Part shown: positions 7,266 through 14,838 of the stretch, in pieces | Numbering within the stretch: the first letter of the stretch is position 1 | Layout: every line of letters starts with the position of its first letter | DNA from: an uncultured Bacteroides sp. | GTDB taxonomy: Bacteria; Bacteroidota; Bacteroidia; Bacteroidales; Bacteroidaceae | Direction: 5' to 3' | DNA: 17,047 bases | Assembly (NCBI GenBank): GCA_902472795.1 | Contig: CABROZ010000045.1 | Coordinates: 1-17,047, forward strand | Made by a program: the position numbers and the translations under genes | Notes under the pieces: model-generated | What the model was told of the DNA's origin: nothing | What the model saw: the letters and a program-made list of their open reading frames with translations, nothing else | The model's database searches: none

Positions 7266-9062
7266 TTACTTGGTGGAAGGAACTCCGTAAAGTAACTCCA
7301 AGTCGTCGATGTACATGATACTACCGGTACTTCCAGTGAAGTAATCGCCATATTTACTTGAAGAGCAGACGATAATCAAGTAATATGCAGTTTGTGGCGT
7401 GATATCTTTATACTTCAGTTCGACATTGAATTCTTTCCATTCATTATTGGTGGATACAGCTTCCGCATCGGGTAATTCGCCATACGCAATGATATTATCA
7501 TCGTTTTCGAAATCGAAGAATGTAGAAGTATCAGTATTGTTCAATTGATGAGGAGCCTTAGCTAATGCCATATAGATGGAACATAAGTCGTCAGTTCCTT
7601 TTTCGCCAAGTCCTGCAGGAGTATTATCACCCCGATAGTCTATTTTCCCACTTGTATAGCGGAACCAACCATGCAGACCTGTTGGGCGAGATGCAAATTT
7701 CTGTCCAAAATCAATTTTGGCTCCGTTAGTACCTACTAAGCTGTTGAATTTGCCTGAGTAAAGGCTGGCTGCAGCAAACTTACCAATACCGAATGCAGAA
7801 GCATACTGTGATTTTAATTCTGCAGATTTACCTCCGCTGGTGTGTACGATAGAGCTATTGCCTTGTGTTGGGTTTACATTAACTAATGCTCCGGCACCTG
7901 TTGTAGTTCCCGGGTTACTTGAATCCCAGAAAGAGCCCGAAGTGGAATAGTCACTTTCAGATACCGGATACCAAGTTTTGCCGCTCTTGTACCAATCATC
8001 CATATTGCCATTTGGCAATGTTGTGGCTTCTTCTGTTGTGAATGTTACTGGATCGCTGGCATAAGCTTCTCCACTCTTTTCATAAGCGAGGCGATAAGTA
8101 TATTGCGTGGCAGGTGTCAATCCTGTAAGTGTCGCTGTGAATTTCTGGTTTCCGCTATTATAATTGGCTGAGATAGTTTGCCATTCTTCTGCATCGGCCT
8201 TTTTATACTCAAAGTGCATGCTGGCCGGATCAAGTTCTTCGGATGAAGAAAGAATACTTCCTTCTAAATAAGCAAAGTTACTCCAAGCGTTAGCCGGTTC
8301 GGCACCTAATTTTGTGCTGGCTTCGGTAGAAACATTAAATGTAAACGTATATACGGTTTCAGTACCATCTACACTGACGCTGACTCCTCCTATATCGCCG
8401 GTTTCGGCAACCTTAAAGTTCAGAATGTAGTGTTTGCGGGCTTTAACGTTAGTGATAGGTGTATCTTGTGAGAACTGTTGTCCGGAATGGTTGGTTACAG
8501 AAATAGTAGCGGTAAGGTCTGCTACAGGGAAATATGCTGGTTTCAGTTCATCGCCCATTCTGAAGCTGAGTTCGTTAACACCCTCCATAGCCGATTTGAC
8601 AGTGGCTGTAGCCGCTTGGAAAGCATCTATAAAAGACTGATCATAATTTACGGTGACTTTTACGTTGGCCAATGTACAGGTAATGTTGGCGGTAACCTCT
8701 TTGCCTGTTTGTACCGTTATCTGCTGGCTACCGGCATAGTAAGGAATATCAAATCCCGATTCGGAACCATCGAACCCGTTGGAAGAAGCTTTTACGGTAT
8801 AGGTTCCTGCTTCCAAGCGGATTTGTTGTCCCGACAAGGTTTCCCAGTCGTCGGTACTTTCTACGATTCCTCCTTTACTATCGAGTATTTGCAAAGCAAT
8901 TTGTTTAGGGTTATAATCTGCGGCGATACGGGTATCTACGTAGGCATTGGTTCCTACTTCAATACGGAGATAACCGATGTTGTCATTTAAGTCGTCTTGC
9001 TGACATGAGGTTATACTCAAGGTGGATAATATTACAAAAAGAAATAAATATATCTTTTTCAT
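7266..9062 (-). CDS. Lipoprotein: DUF4493-type domain, FN3-like domain, PCMD-type domain
   Basis: The 598-residue protein starts MKKIYLFLFVILSTLSITSC (Cys20), followed by QQDDL, an acidic sequence resembling the Bacteroidota surface-lipoprotein export signal. Domain order: DUF4493-type (about 28-245) with GYLRIEVG, TRI at 44-46, TYTVKASS, PYYAGSQQITV and CTLANVKVTVNY; FN3-like (about 255-345) with NAWSNFAYLEGS and LTPATQYTYRLAYEKSG; PCMD-type (about 350-598) opening LPNGNMDDWYKSGKTWYP, with SGSFWDSSNPG, VGTNGAKIDFG, SSSKYGDYFTG and terminal MYIDDLELLYG. This is the complete version of the architecture used across the operon. It starts 4 bases after the stop of the preceding gene, implying translational coupling. 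PCMD and DUF4493 functions are not experimentally defined; a cell-surface binding or fibre-associated role is inferred. Confidence 0.87.
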   Translation of the reverse strand: MKKIYLFLFVILSTLSITSCQQDDLNDNIGYLRIEVGTNAYVDTRIAADYNPKQIALQILDSKGGIVESTDDWETLSGQQIRLEAGTYTVKASSNGFDGSESGFDIPYYAGSQQITVQTGKEVTANITCTLANVKVTVNYDQSFIDAFQAATATVKSAMEGVNELSFRMGDELKPAYFPVADLTATISVTNHSGQQFSQDTPITNVKARKHYILNFKVAETGDIGGVSVSVDGTETVYTFTFNVSTEASTKLGAEPANAWSNFAYLEGSILSSSEELDPASMHFEYKKADAEEWQTISANYNSGNQKFTATLTGLTPATQYTYRLAYEKSGEAYASDPVTFTTEEATTLPNGNMDDWYKSGKTWYPVSESDYSTSGSFWDSSNPGTTTGAGALVNVNPTQGNSSIVHTSGGKSAELKSQYASAFGIGKFAAASLYSGKFNSLVGTNGAKIDFGQKFASRPTGLHGWFRYTSGKIDYRGDNTPAGLGEKGTDDLCSIYMALAKAPHQLNNTDTSTFFDFENDDNIIAYGELPDAEAVSTNNEWKEFNVELKYKDITPQTAYYLIIVCSSSKYGDYFTGSTGSIMYIDDLELLYGVPSTK

Positions 9063-9066
9063 TTTC

Positions 9067-10359
9067 TTACTCGTTTATGGTTACTTTAAATACACCGGTT
9101 GCTTTTTGCCCATTTTTATCGGTTACAGTAATATGGAATTCATGCGATTTGCCTGGATCGGTCGCTCCTGTCATATCAAGGAAGGTGAAGAATGTTCCGA
9201 TTGGGAACGTATATTCTTTTATTCCATCTGTTGGGGCTGTACTTCCTACAGTAGCGACTAAATTCCCAAAATCGCTATTATCAATCAGGTTTACTCCTCC
9301 ATTCTCAGCAAGGAAACTTTGTCCGTCCATCTTTAAATCGACCAAGATTGCTTGAAAGGCATCATTTCCTGCAGTTATGGTTACGATGATTTTATCCAAT
9401 CCTGCTTCAGAGGCTATATATGCATCAGCACTGGCCGGTGCATTGCCTGCCGATATTGAGTAAGTGACATCTGCGGGTAAGTTAAGAGTTACACCATCTC
9501 CTGTTGGCGGTTCAGTTCCGGAATCTCCACCCTCGTCCGGATTTGTTGTCGGAATCTCTACCGACTCGCTTTCATTTTCAAATGTGATATTGGCAGTAAT
9601 GGTAATTCCTGTCAGTTCTCCTGTGGAAGATTCTACAGTACCCATGTTGATTTCCAGTGCATCACCGCCGGTGAATGCATCTCCCACTTCTTCATACTGT
9701 TCGGCTGCGTCTTTCTTCTGGAATACTCGTTTTTCGGTTACAGTGTTCCCTTTAGTTGTTACAGCCTTGATATTGACAGTGATGGCTGTGATGTTATCAC
9801 CAAAATGCCAATAGATGGGAGCCGGATTCTGGTCACTTTCGGTGTATGCAAGTGCAGTTTCTGTGCCATCGTCTATGGTAATCGTCCATGAACTGAATGC
9901 CTCTTTGAAATCGTTTCCGTACTTCATCTGAATGCGGCTGTTGGCCATACGACATACAACGTCGACTTCACTTGTGATGCCTTTGCTAACAGTAATATTT
10001 GTACTGCCCGAATAATAGGGATTTTCCATTTTCTTCTCCAGTGTTCCGGGGGTATGCGACGTTACGGTATATTGTCCTACAGGCACTGTGATGCTGGACG
10101 GGACTTCATCTACGGTAGCGTATTCTTTTACTACGTCAGTTACTTCGGCACTTGTTCCTTGTATGGTTACAGGGAAATTGTTGGTTGCCACTTCTGTAGC
10201 ACGTGTCTGTGAAACGGGTTGCTTTACGCTGACTCCAAGTTCTAAAGCGCCTGTATCTTCTTTGCTCACCAGACTGCCAGTCAGTTCATTTTTCATCTCG
10301 CACGACGCCAAACCAAGGATGGCTACTGTGCTTAAGGCTATGATATTGATTAGTTTCAT
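9067..10359 (-). CDS. DUF4493-type lipoprotein with linker and C-terminal Ig-like domain
   Basis: The 430-residue protein begins MKLINIIALSTVAILGLASC (Cys20). The DUF4493-type domain spans roughly 30-275: GALELGVSV strand, TRA at 52-54, QYTVTSHTPG, PYYSGSTNITV, CRMANSRIQMKYG and YWHFGDNITAITVNI. A flexible acidic/Pro-Gly linker follows (TTNPDEGGDSGTEPPTGDG, about 285-303), then a C-terminal domain of about 125 residues that ends HEFHITVTDKNGQKATGVF and TINE, consistent with an Ig-like beta-sandwich. The linker-plus-module layout suggests a domain held away from the membrane. It is the second gene of the operon, 34 bases after the first, with a purine-rich AAGAAGAG just upstream of the start. 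Surface display is inferred; no enzymatic motif is visible. Confidence 0.85.
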   Translation of the reverse strand: MKLINIIALSTVAILGLASCEMKNELTGSLVSKEDTGALELGVSVKQPVSQTRATEVATNNFPVTIQGTSAEVTDVVKEYATVDEVPSSITVPVGQYTVTSHTPGTLEKKMENPYYSGSTNITVSKGITSEVDVVCRMANSRIQMKYGNDFKEAFSSWTITIDDGTETALAYTESDQNPAPIYWHFGDNITAITVNIKAVTTKGNTVTEKRVFQKKDAAEQYEEVGDAFTGGDALEINMGTVESSTGELTGITITANITFENESESVEIPTTNPDEGGDSGTEPPTGDGVTLNLPADVTYSISAGNAPASADAYIASEAGLDKIIVTITAGNDAFQAILVDLKMDGQSFLAENGGVNLIDNSDFGNLVATVGSTAPTDGIKEYTFPIGTFFTFLDMTGATDPGKSHEFHITVTDKNGQKATGVFKVTINE

Positions 10360-10393
10360 AAATCTCTTCTTTATAAAAATAAGGTCTTATACT

Positions 10394-11167
10394 TTAAATC
10401 CATTCAGAGGGAACTTCGATGTCGATGTTTTCATCATCGGTCGATTCGTCGATGGTGACAACGATACCCAAGCTGCCGTTATTGTCTTGTGGTGCGATGT
10501 TCAGTGTCCACGATTTACCCGGAGCCAGTGTATAAGTCTTTTCTACAGTGGCAGACTTGTTGTCACTGATGCGAGTAAAGTTGATGGAGGCTTTTACGCT
10601 TTCTCCTGCTGCATTAACTTTCAAGTACCATGGTTCAGTATCGTTTTTTTGCCAAATGGCGCTACTTCCGGTCTCTTTTAATGCGGCCGTTTCATATACC
10701 ACAGAATAGTTGCTGAAGTATTGAGACATGTTGTTGGCGAAACTTACTTTTACCTTTCCGCAGGTAGGTTTGCATTCGACTGCTACTTCCTGAAGTTCTT
10801 CTCCGTTTACGGTGAATCCCGTTTCTCCTTCTACATAGAATTCATCGCGTGAGGCATCACTTTCTGTACCATAAAATGCTTTCAGTGTGTAATTCCCATT
10901 ATTTAAGCTGATTCGTTCCGGCTTTTCACTATAGATAAATTCTTCAACAGTTGTTCCTTTGTCATTTAGAATCTGCACAGAGTATTTATTAATATCTCCG
11001 TAATCGCTCTCGTTTACCGCTTTCGTAAATACGGTGCTGGTAGTAAGTCCTAATCGGATACTGCCGCTTCCGGCATTTTCTGCAGGATCCTCGCTTGAGG
11101 TGCAGGATGTGATCGTCAGGGATGCCATGCAGCCCATCAGGAATAGTTTAATTTTGTTGACTTTCAT
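10394..11167 (-). CDS. DUF4493-type lipoprotein (single domain), first gene of the operon
   Basis: I place the start at 11167 because it gives a lipobox signal, MKVNKIKLFLMGCMASLTIT then SC (Cys22), and because the likely promoter (-7 element at 11240-11247) excludes the in-frame ATG at 11242. The 257-residue product is the DUF4493-type domain alone: GSIRLGLT strand, TKA at 48-50, NYTLKAFYG, EFYVEGETGFTV, CKPTCGKVKVSFANN, LAPGKSWTLNIAP, and a C-terminal IDIEVPSEWI. After Cys22 comes TSSED, a surface-export-like sequence. As a compact, promoter-proximal single-domain member it would be the best candidate for an abundant subunit if the operon builds a polymer. It is divergent from the AraC-family regulator. 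Biochemical function is unknown. Confidence 0.85.
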   Translation of the reverse strand: MKVNKIKLFLMGCMASLTITSCTSSEDPAENAGSGSIRLGLTTSTVFTKAVNESDYGDINKYSVQILNDKGTTVEEFIYSEKPERISLNNGNYTLKAFYGTESDASRDEFYVEGETGFTVNGEELQEVAVECKPTCGKVKVSFANNMSQYFSNYSVVYETAALKETGSSAIWQKNDTEPWYLKVNAAGESVKASINFTRISDNKSATVEKTYTLAPGKSWTLNIAPQDNNGSLGIVVTIDESTDDENIDIEVPSEWI

Positions 11168-11184
11168 ATTTTTTTGTTTAATGC

Positions 11185-11209
11185 CTCCTGTAAAAACGCT
11201 TTTTAGGAG
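11185..11209 (-). promoter_or_regulatory. 5'-leader hairpin of the lipoprotein operon
   Basis: In the minus-strand leader, CTCCTAAAAA pairs with TTTTT-AC-AGGAG across a 3-base loop, giving 10 pairs with a two-base bulge. The 3' arm contains AGGAG of an AGGAGG sequence about 17 bases before the start codon. No U-run follows, so it is not an ordinary terminator. It might stabilise the mRNA or affect translation. Confidence 0.4.
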
Positions 11210-11239
11210 ATGACTGGTTTTTATGCTTTTTTCGGGCTG

Positions 11240-11271
11240 CAAAGTAACGTATTTATGACCACTTGAGCAAG
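11240..11271 (-). promoter_or_regulatory. Bacteroides-type promoter of the lipoprotein operon
   Basis: On the minus strand the sequence reads CTTG (-33 region), 20 bases, then TTACTTTG (-7 region, plus-strand 11240-11247). This approximates the Bacteroides sigma-ABfr consensus TTTG-N19-TAnnTTTG. Transcription would start near 11230-11236, leaving a leader of about 65 bases before the start at 11167. Confidence 0.6.
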
Positions 11272-11309
11272 GTCTGTTTTTACTTTTTATGTTCTTTTTT
11301 TCATCTGCC

Positions 11310-11330
11310 CCTTTTTGTTAGGCCTTTTGT
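11310..11330. promoter_or_regulatory. Possible regulator-binding direct repeats upstream of the operon promoter
   Basis: CCTTTTTGTT at 11310-11319 and CCTTTTGT at 11323-11330 are near-direct repeats 13 bases apart, roughly 40-60 bases upstream of the -33 element of the lipoprotein operon promoter. AraC-family activators commonly bind direct repeats in this position. The sequences are simple and T-rich, so chance is a real alternative. Confidence 0.25.
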
Positions 11331-11385
11331 ATCGTTATAAATGCGTAATAAATAGGGGTTGGCGTTGATAAGCTGGTCAGAATCA

Positions 11386-11416
11386 TTTGTCTGTTTTTCA
11401 AATAAGCTTATCTTTG
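11386..11416 (+). promoter_or_regulatory. Bacteroides-type promoter of the AraC-family gene
   Basis: TTTG at 11386-11389, a 19-base spacer, and TATCTTTG at 11409-11416 fit the Bacteroides consensus TTTG-N19-TAnnTTTG exactly. Transcription should start near 11421-11424, which fixes the translation start at 11440 and rules out the upstream TTG at 11359. A 10-base palindrome, ATAAGCTTAT at 11402-11411, overlaps the -7 element, and a half copy GATAAGCT lies at 11367-11374. Confidence 0.75.
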
Positions 11417-11439
11417 TGACTCGATATAATTATACGGAT

Positions 11440-12297
11440 ATGGTGGAACATAATCAAGAAAAAGACATGCCAAAAATCGATTTGCCGGAAGATTGGTTGG
11501 CAGGTACAGATATCGATCCCGCTCTGCTCAATCTTTATACGGATTTTCCGGTAAGGTTGAAGTGTGAGATGTTTATATATTGTCAGAGTGGCGAGGTGGA
11601 AGCTTCAGTCAATCTAAATCGTTTTTGCGTACATCAGGATGAAGCGGTATTGCTGGTGCCCGGGACTATTTTTCAGATACACAAAGTGAGTAATGAATTG
11701 AAGATTTATTTTCTGGGCTTTTCATCCGGGTATATTAAAAGTAATCCCTCGCAGCATATGATTGATGCATGTTACATGTTGTCAGAATCTCCGGTTATCT
11801 CTCTTCATAAAGAGGCATCGGATTTGCTTCGCGACTTTTTTGGCCTTCTTATACGTTTGTACGAGTTTCTCGATGAGCAGGGGCGGAAGGCGGCTGCCAA
11901 CAATTTGTTTGCCGATGTTCATCTGGTTATTCATCAGATCTGTTCGGATCGAAACAGTCAGCATCGGTCGCTGACCAAAAACGAACAGTTGTTCCGCAGC
12001 TTTACGCGGCTTGTCATGCGTCATTATTCACAAATCAGGCAAGTAGTGTGGTATGCCGAGCAGTTGCGGGTAAGTCATGCTTATCTGTGTAGCGTGGTCA
12101 AGGAAGTGACCGGTAGTACCTGTACCGACGTTATTTCGTCAATGGTTATTATGGATGCCAAGTCGCGGCTGAAGCTGACGGATGCTTCTGTTCAGGAAAT
12201 ATCGGATGCGCTGAATTTTGCCAATATTTCGTTCTTTGGAAAATACTTCAAACGTTATGTCGGTATGAGTCCGTTGGAATACAGAATAAAAGGATGA
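11440..12297 (+). CDS. AraC-family transcriptional regulator
   Basis: The start at 11440 (MVEHNQEKDMPKIDL) follows a consensus promoter by a short leader; 11467 is a second possible ATG. The 285-residue protein has an N-terminal cupin-like sensing domain (about 25-130, with DEAVLLVPGTIFQIHKV and LKIYFLGFSSGYI) and a C-terminal double helix-turn-helix of the AraC type: LRVSHAYLCSVVKEVTGST for the first motif and ASVQEISDALNFANISFFGK followed by YFKRYVGMSPLEYRIKG for the second. It binds DNA in the cytoplasm and should respond to a small ligand that cannot be identified here. It is divergent from the seven-gene lipoprotein operon with 272 bases between starts, so control of that operon is likely. 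A palindrome over its own -7 element hints at autoregulation. Confidence 0.9.
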   Translation: MVEHNQEKDMPKIDLPEDWLAGTDIDPALLNLYTDFPVRLKCEMFIYCQSGEVEASVNLNRFCVHQDEAVLLVPGTIFQIHKVSNELKIYFLGFSSGYIKSNPSQHMIDACYMLSESPVISLHKEASDLLRDFFGLLIRLYEFLDEQGRKAAANNLFADVHLVIHQICSDRNSQHRSLTKNEQLFRSFTRLVMRHYSQIRQVVWYAEQLRVSHAYLCSVVKEVTGSTCTDVISSMVIMDAKSRLKLTDASVQEISDALNFANISFFGKYFKRYVGMSPLEYRIKG

Positions 12298-12328
12298 AGA
12301 TACAATAAAAAGCCATCGAGGAAAAAGA

Positions 12329-12364
12329 AAAGGAGATGCGTCGTTTGGTGGACACATCTCCTTT
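12329..12364 (-). terminator. Rho-independent terminator of rpsO, shared with the AraC-family gene
   Basis: AAAGGAGATG at 12329-12338 and CATCTCCTTT at 12355-12364 form a perfect 10-bp stem with a 16-base loop. On the minus strand the stem is followed by a U-rich TCTTTTTCC run, so it terminates rpsO. It also lies 31 bases after the AraC-family stop codon and may serve that gene from the other side. Confidence 0.8.
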
Positions 12365-12392
12365 AACTTTCATTTTGTTGCCGCAAGTGCGA

Positions 12393-12662
12393 TTACTTAC
12401 GCAAGCCAAGCTCTTTAACGATGGCACGATAGCGATTGATGTCGCGGTTGTACAGGTAGTTGAGCAACGCACGGCGTTTACCTACCAACATCGTCAAGGC
12501 TCTTTCAGTACTATAATCCTTTCTGTTGAGCTTCATGTGCTCAGTCAGACGGGCAATACGGTAGGAAAACAAAGCTATCTGAGACTCAGCTGATCCAGTA
12601 TCAGAGTTAGACTTTCCGTACTTGCCGAAGATTTCTTGCTTTTTAGCAGCGTCTAAATACAT
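12393..12662 (-). CDS. rpsO: 30S ribosomal protein S15
   Basis: The start at 12662 gives an 89-residue protein, the usual length of S15; the frame runs 16 codons further upstream, but those overlap the promoter. It carries the S15 signature: SNSDTGSAESQIALFSYRIA, LTEHMKLNRKDYSTERALTM, LVGKRRALLNYLYNRDINRY and the C-terminal end VKELGLRK. S15 binds the central domain of 16S rRNA early in small-subunit assembly and contributes to an intersubunit bridge. It is a single-gene unit between a consensus promoter and a strong hairpin terminator, divergent from typA. In E. coli S15 represses its own mRNA; no equivalent fold was identified in the short leader here. Confidence 0.98.
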   Translation of the reverse strand: MYLDAAKKQEIFGKYGKSNSDTGSAESQIALFSYRIARLTEHMKLNRKDYSTERALTMLVGKRRALLNYLYNRDINRYRAIVKELGLRK

Positions 12663-12707
12663 AAAATGTTTAATTAAAAAAGTTATTAATATTCCCTTTC
12701 GGGGCTG

Positions 12708-12737
12708 CAAAGGTAGGGATTATCTTTGATATGGCAA
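12708..12737 (-). promoter_or_regulatory. Bacteroides-type promoter of rpsO
   Basis: On the minus strand, TTG (plus-strand 12735-12737), a 19-base spacer and TACCTTTG (12708-12715) match the Bacteroides TTTG-N19-TAnnTTTG pattern. The leader to the start at 12662 is about 40 bases. Confidence 0.75.
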
Positions 12738-12979
12738 TGACTTTCAGGCGAAAAAGTGTATGCTGATGCTGTTTTTTGCAGAAAAGTTCCTTCATGGTAA
12801 ACAAGCAAAAGTTTTCGAGGTGTCTGGGGGCGATACATTTCGTTTGGGTGTATGTGCAATGGTTCAGATGCTTGTTCTATCGGTGCGGAAAGGTAAATAT
12901 GGAGTCAATGTGCGTCAGAACAGAGGGATAAGAAAGCGACTTTTTGACAAATACCAGTCGGTAATCGTAAAAAATACAC

Positions 12980-12987
12980 TATCTTTG
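12980..12987 (+). promoter_or_regulatory. Probable typA promoter -7 element
   Basis: TATCTTTG at 12980-12987, followed by CACCTC, fits the Bacteroides TAnnTTTG element and lies 25 bases before the typA start codon. The -33 region at the expected distance is weak (GTCG), so only the -7 element is claimed. Confidence 0.6.
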
Positions 12988-13011
12988 CACCTCGAAAATA
13001 ATAGGTATTAT

Positions 13012-14814
13012 ATGCAAAACATCAGAAACATTGCAATTATTGCCCATGTCGATCATGGGAAGACGACGCTTGTAGACAAGATGCTGCTGGCCGGACATCT
13101 TTTCCGGAACAACCAGAGCACGGGTGAATTGATGCTGGATAACAATGATTTGGAACGTGAGCGAGGAATAACGATTCTCTCGAAGAACGTATCCATTAAC
13201 TATAAAGGCACCAAGATTAATATTATCGACACTCCGGGACACAGTGACTTTGGCGGCGAGGTAGAGCGTGTGCTCAATATGGCCGACGGTTGTCTTCTGC
13301 TGGTCGATGCGTTCGAAGGCCCGATGCCTCAGACGCGCTTTGTGCTTCAGAAGGCTTTGCAGATTGGTTTGAAGCCCATTGTGGTTGTCAATAAGGTGGA
13401 TAAGCCCAACTGTCGCCCCGAAGAAGTGTATGAAATGGTGTTCGATCTGATGTTCAGCCTTAACGCAACTGAAGATCAACTTGATTTCCCCGTCATTTAC
13501 GGATCGGCCAAGAACAACTGGATGAGTACCGACTGGCAGAAGCCTACGGATAACATCACTCCTTTGCTCGACTGCATCCTGGAGAACATACCTGCTCCCG
13601 AGCAGCTGGAGGGTACGCCCCAGATGCTGATTACTTCGCTCGATTATTCATCTTATACCGGCCGTATTGCGGTGGGACGTGTTCATCGCGGTACGTTGCG
13701 CGAGGGTATGAATGTATCGTTGGCAAAGCGTGACGGCAGTATCATCAAGACTAAGATTAAAGAACTGCATACATTCGAAGGCATGGGACGTGTCAGAGTG
13801 CCCGAAGTTTCATCGGGTGACATTTGCGCCCTGGTAGGTATCGATGGTTTCGAGATTGGCGATACCATTTGCGATTACGAGAACCCCGAAGCATTGCCGC
13901 CTATTGCCATCGACGAACCGACCATGAGCATGTTGTTCACCATCAACGATTCGCCTTTCTTTGGAAGAGAAGGTAAATTCGTTACTTCGCGTCACATTCA
14001 CGACCGACTGATGAAGGAGCTGGACAAGAACCTGGCTTTGCGTGTGAAGAAGAGCGAAGAAGACGGAAAATGGATCGTTTCGGGTCGTGGTGTGCTTCAC
14101 TTGTCTGTACTGATCGAAACCATGCGTCGTGAAGGCTATGAGTTGCAGGTTGGTCAGCCACAGGTTATCTTCAAGGAGATAGACGGTGTGAGGTGCGAAC
14201 CTATCGAGGAGTTGACTGTAAATGTTCCTGAGGAATATGCCAGCAAGATTATCGATATGGTGACCCGTCGTAAGGGCGAAATGGTGAAGATGGAAAATGC
14301 GGGCGACCGTGTGAACCTGGAGTTCGACATGCCGTCGCGCGGTATCATCGGCTTGCGTACCAATGTGTTGACAGCCAGTGCCGGCGAAGCCATCATGGCA
14401 CATCGCTTCAAGGAGTATCAGCCTTATAAGGGCGAGATAGAGCGTCGTACCAACGGATCCATGATTGCCATGGAGAGTGGAACGGCTTTTGCTTATGCCA
14501 TCGACAAACTGCAGGACCGTGGCAAATTCTTCATCTTCCCGCAAGAGGAAGTCTATGCAGGTCAGGTGGTAGGTGAACATTCACACGAAAACGATTTGGT
14601 AGTGAACGTGACCAAGTCGAAGAAACTGACCAATATGCGTGCCAGCGGTTCGGACGAGAAAGCCCGTCTGATTCCTCCCGTACAGTTCTCTCTGGAAGAA
14701 GCATTGGAATACATCAAGGAAGACGAGTATGTAGAGGTTACTCCGAAGTCTATGCGTATGCGTAAAGTTATCCTCGATGAGACGGAACGCAAGCGTGCCA
14801 ATAAGAACTCATAA
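13012..14814 (+). CDS. typA: Translational GTPase TypA/BipA
   Basis: The start at 13012 (MQNIRNIAIIAHVDHGKTT) gives 600 residues, the normal TypA length; the frame is open further upstream but without homology and ahead of the promoter. GTPase motifs are complete: G1 AHVDHGKT (11-18), the G2 region ERERGITI (48-55), G3 DTPGH (73-77) and G4 NKVD (127-130). The rest follows the TypA layout with EF-G-like domains II, III and V plus the TypA-specific C-terminal region, including GRVHRGTLREGM, SGRGVLHLSVLIETMRREGY, FDMPSRGIIGLRTNVLTAS and EYVEVTPKSMRMRK. TypA is a ribosome-binding GTPase involved in 50S assembly and in growth under cold and other stress. It is monocistronic here, divergent from rpsO, and closed by a strong terminator. 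Confidence 0.98.
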   Translation: MQNIRNIAIIAHVDHGKTTLVDKMLLAGHLFRNNQSTGELMLDNNDLERERGITILSKNVSINYKGTKINIIDTPGHSDFGGEVERVLNMADGCLLLVDAFEGPMPQTRFVLQKALQIGLKPIVVVNKVDKPNCRPEEVYEMVFDLMFSLNATEDQLDFPVIYGSAKNNWMSTDWQKPTDNITPLLDCILENIPAPEQLEGTPQMLITSLDYSSYTGRIAVGRVHRGTLREGMNVSLAKRDGSIIKTKIKELHTFEGMGRVRVPEVSSGDICALVGIDGFEIGDTICDYENPEALPPIAIDEPTMSMLFTINDSPFFGREGKFVTSRHIHDRLMKELDKNLALRVKKSEEDGKWIVSGRGVLHLSVLIETMRREGYELQVGQPQVIFKEIDGVRCEPIEELTVNVPEEYASKIIDMVTRRKGEMVKMENAGDRVNLEFDMPSRGIIGLRTNVLTASAGEAIMAHRFKEYQPYKGEIERRTNGSMIAMESGTAFAYAIDKLQDRGKFFIFPQEEVYAGQVVGEHSHENDLVVNVTKSKKLTNMRASGSDEKARLIPPVQFSLEEALEYIKEDEYVEVTPKSMRMRKVILDETERKRANKNS

Positions 14815-14838
14815 CATACATATAATATATATTAGACG

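Larger units (their letters stand above)
12663..13011. other. Intergenic region between divergent rpsO and typA
   Basis: This 349-base stretch holds the rpsO promoter at 12708-12737 and the probable typA -7 element at 12980-12987. The typA frame is open upstream to 12760, but the translation of that part has no TypA similarity and lies ahead of the promoter. I see no RNA gene, repeat or conserved small protein in it. Confidence 0.6.

Noticed and set aside
4571..11167. Polysaccharide utilisation locus (SusC/SusD type)
   Set aside because: No TonB-dependent transporter, SusD-like protein or glycoside hydrolase is present; the barrel protein is far too small for SusC.
11168..11242. Extended start of the first lipoprotein at 11242
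   Set aside because: It overlaps the operon promoter's -7 element and would put 25 residues in front of a perfect lipoprotein signal peptide.
11359..11439. TTG start for the AraC-family gene
   Set aside because: The consensus promoter (11386-11416) lies inside this stretch, so it cannot be translated from that promoter; ATG at 11440 fits.
11168..11439. Phase-variable invertible promoter
   Set aside because: The only inverted pairs found are 8-10 bases and very close together; no recombinase gene or long flanking inverted repeats are in the window.
12760..13011. N-terminal extension of typA by 84 codons
   Set aside because: The extension has no TypA similarity and precedes the TATCTTTG promoter element; the start at 13012 gives the normal 600-residue length.
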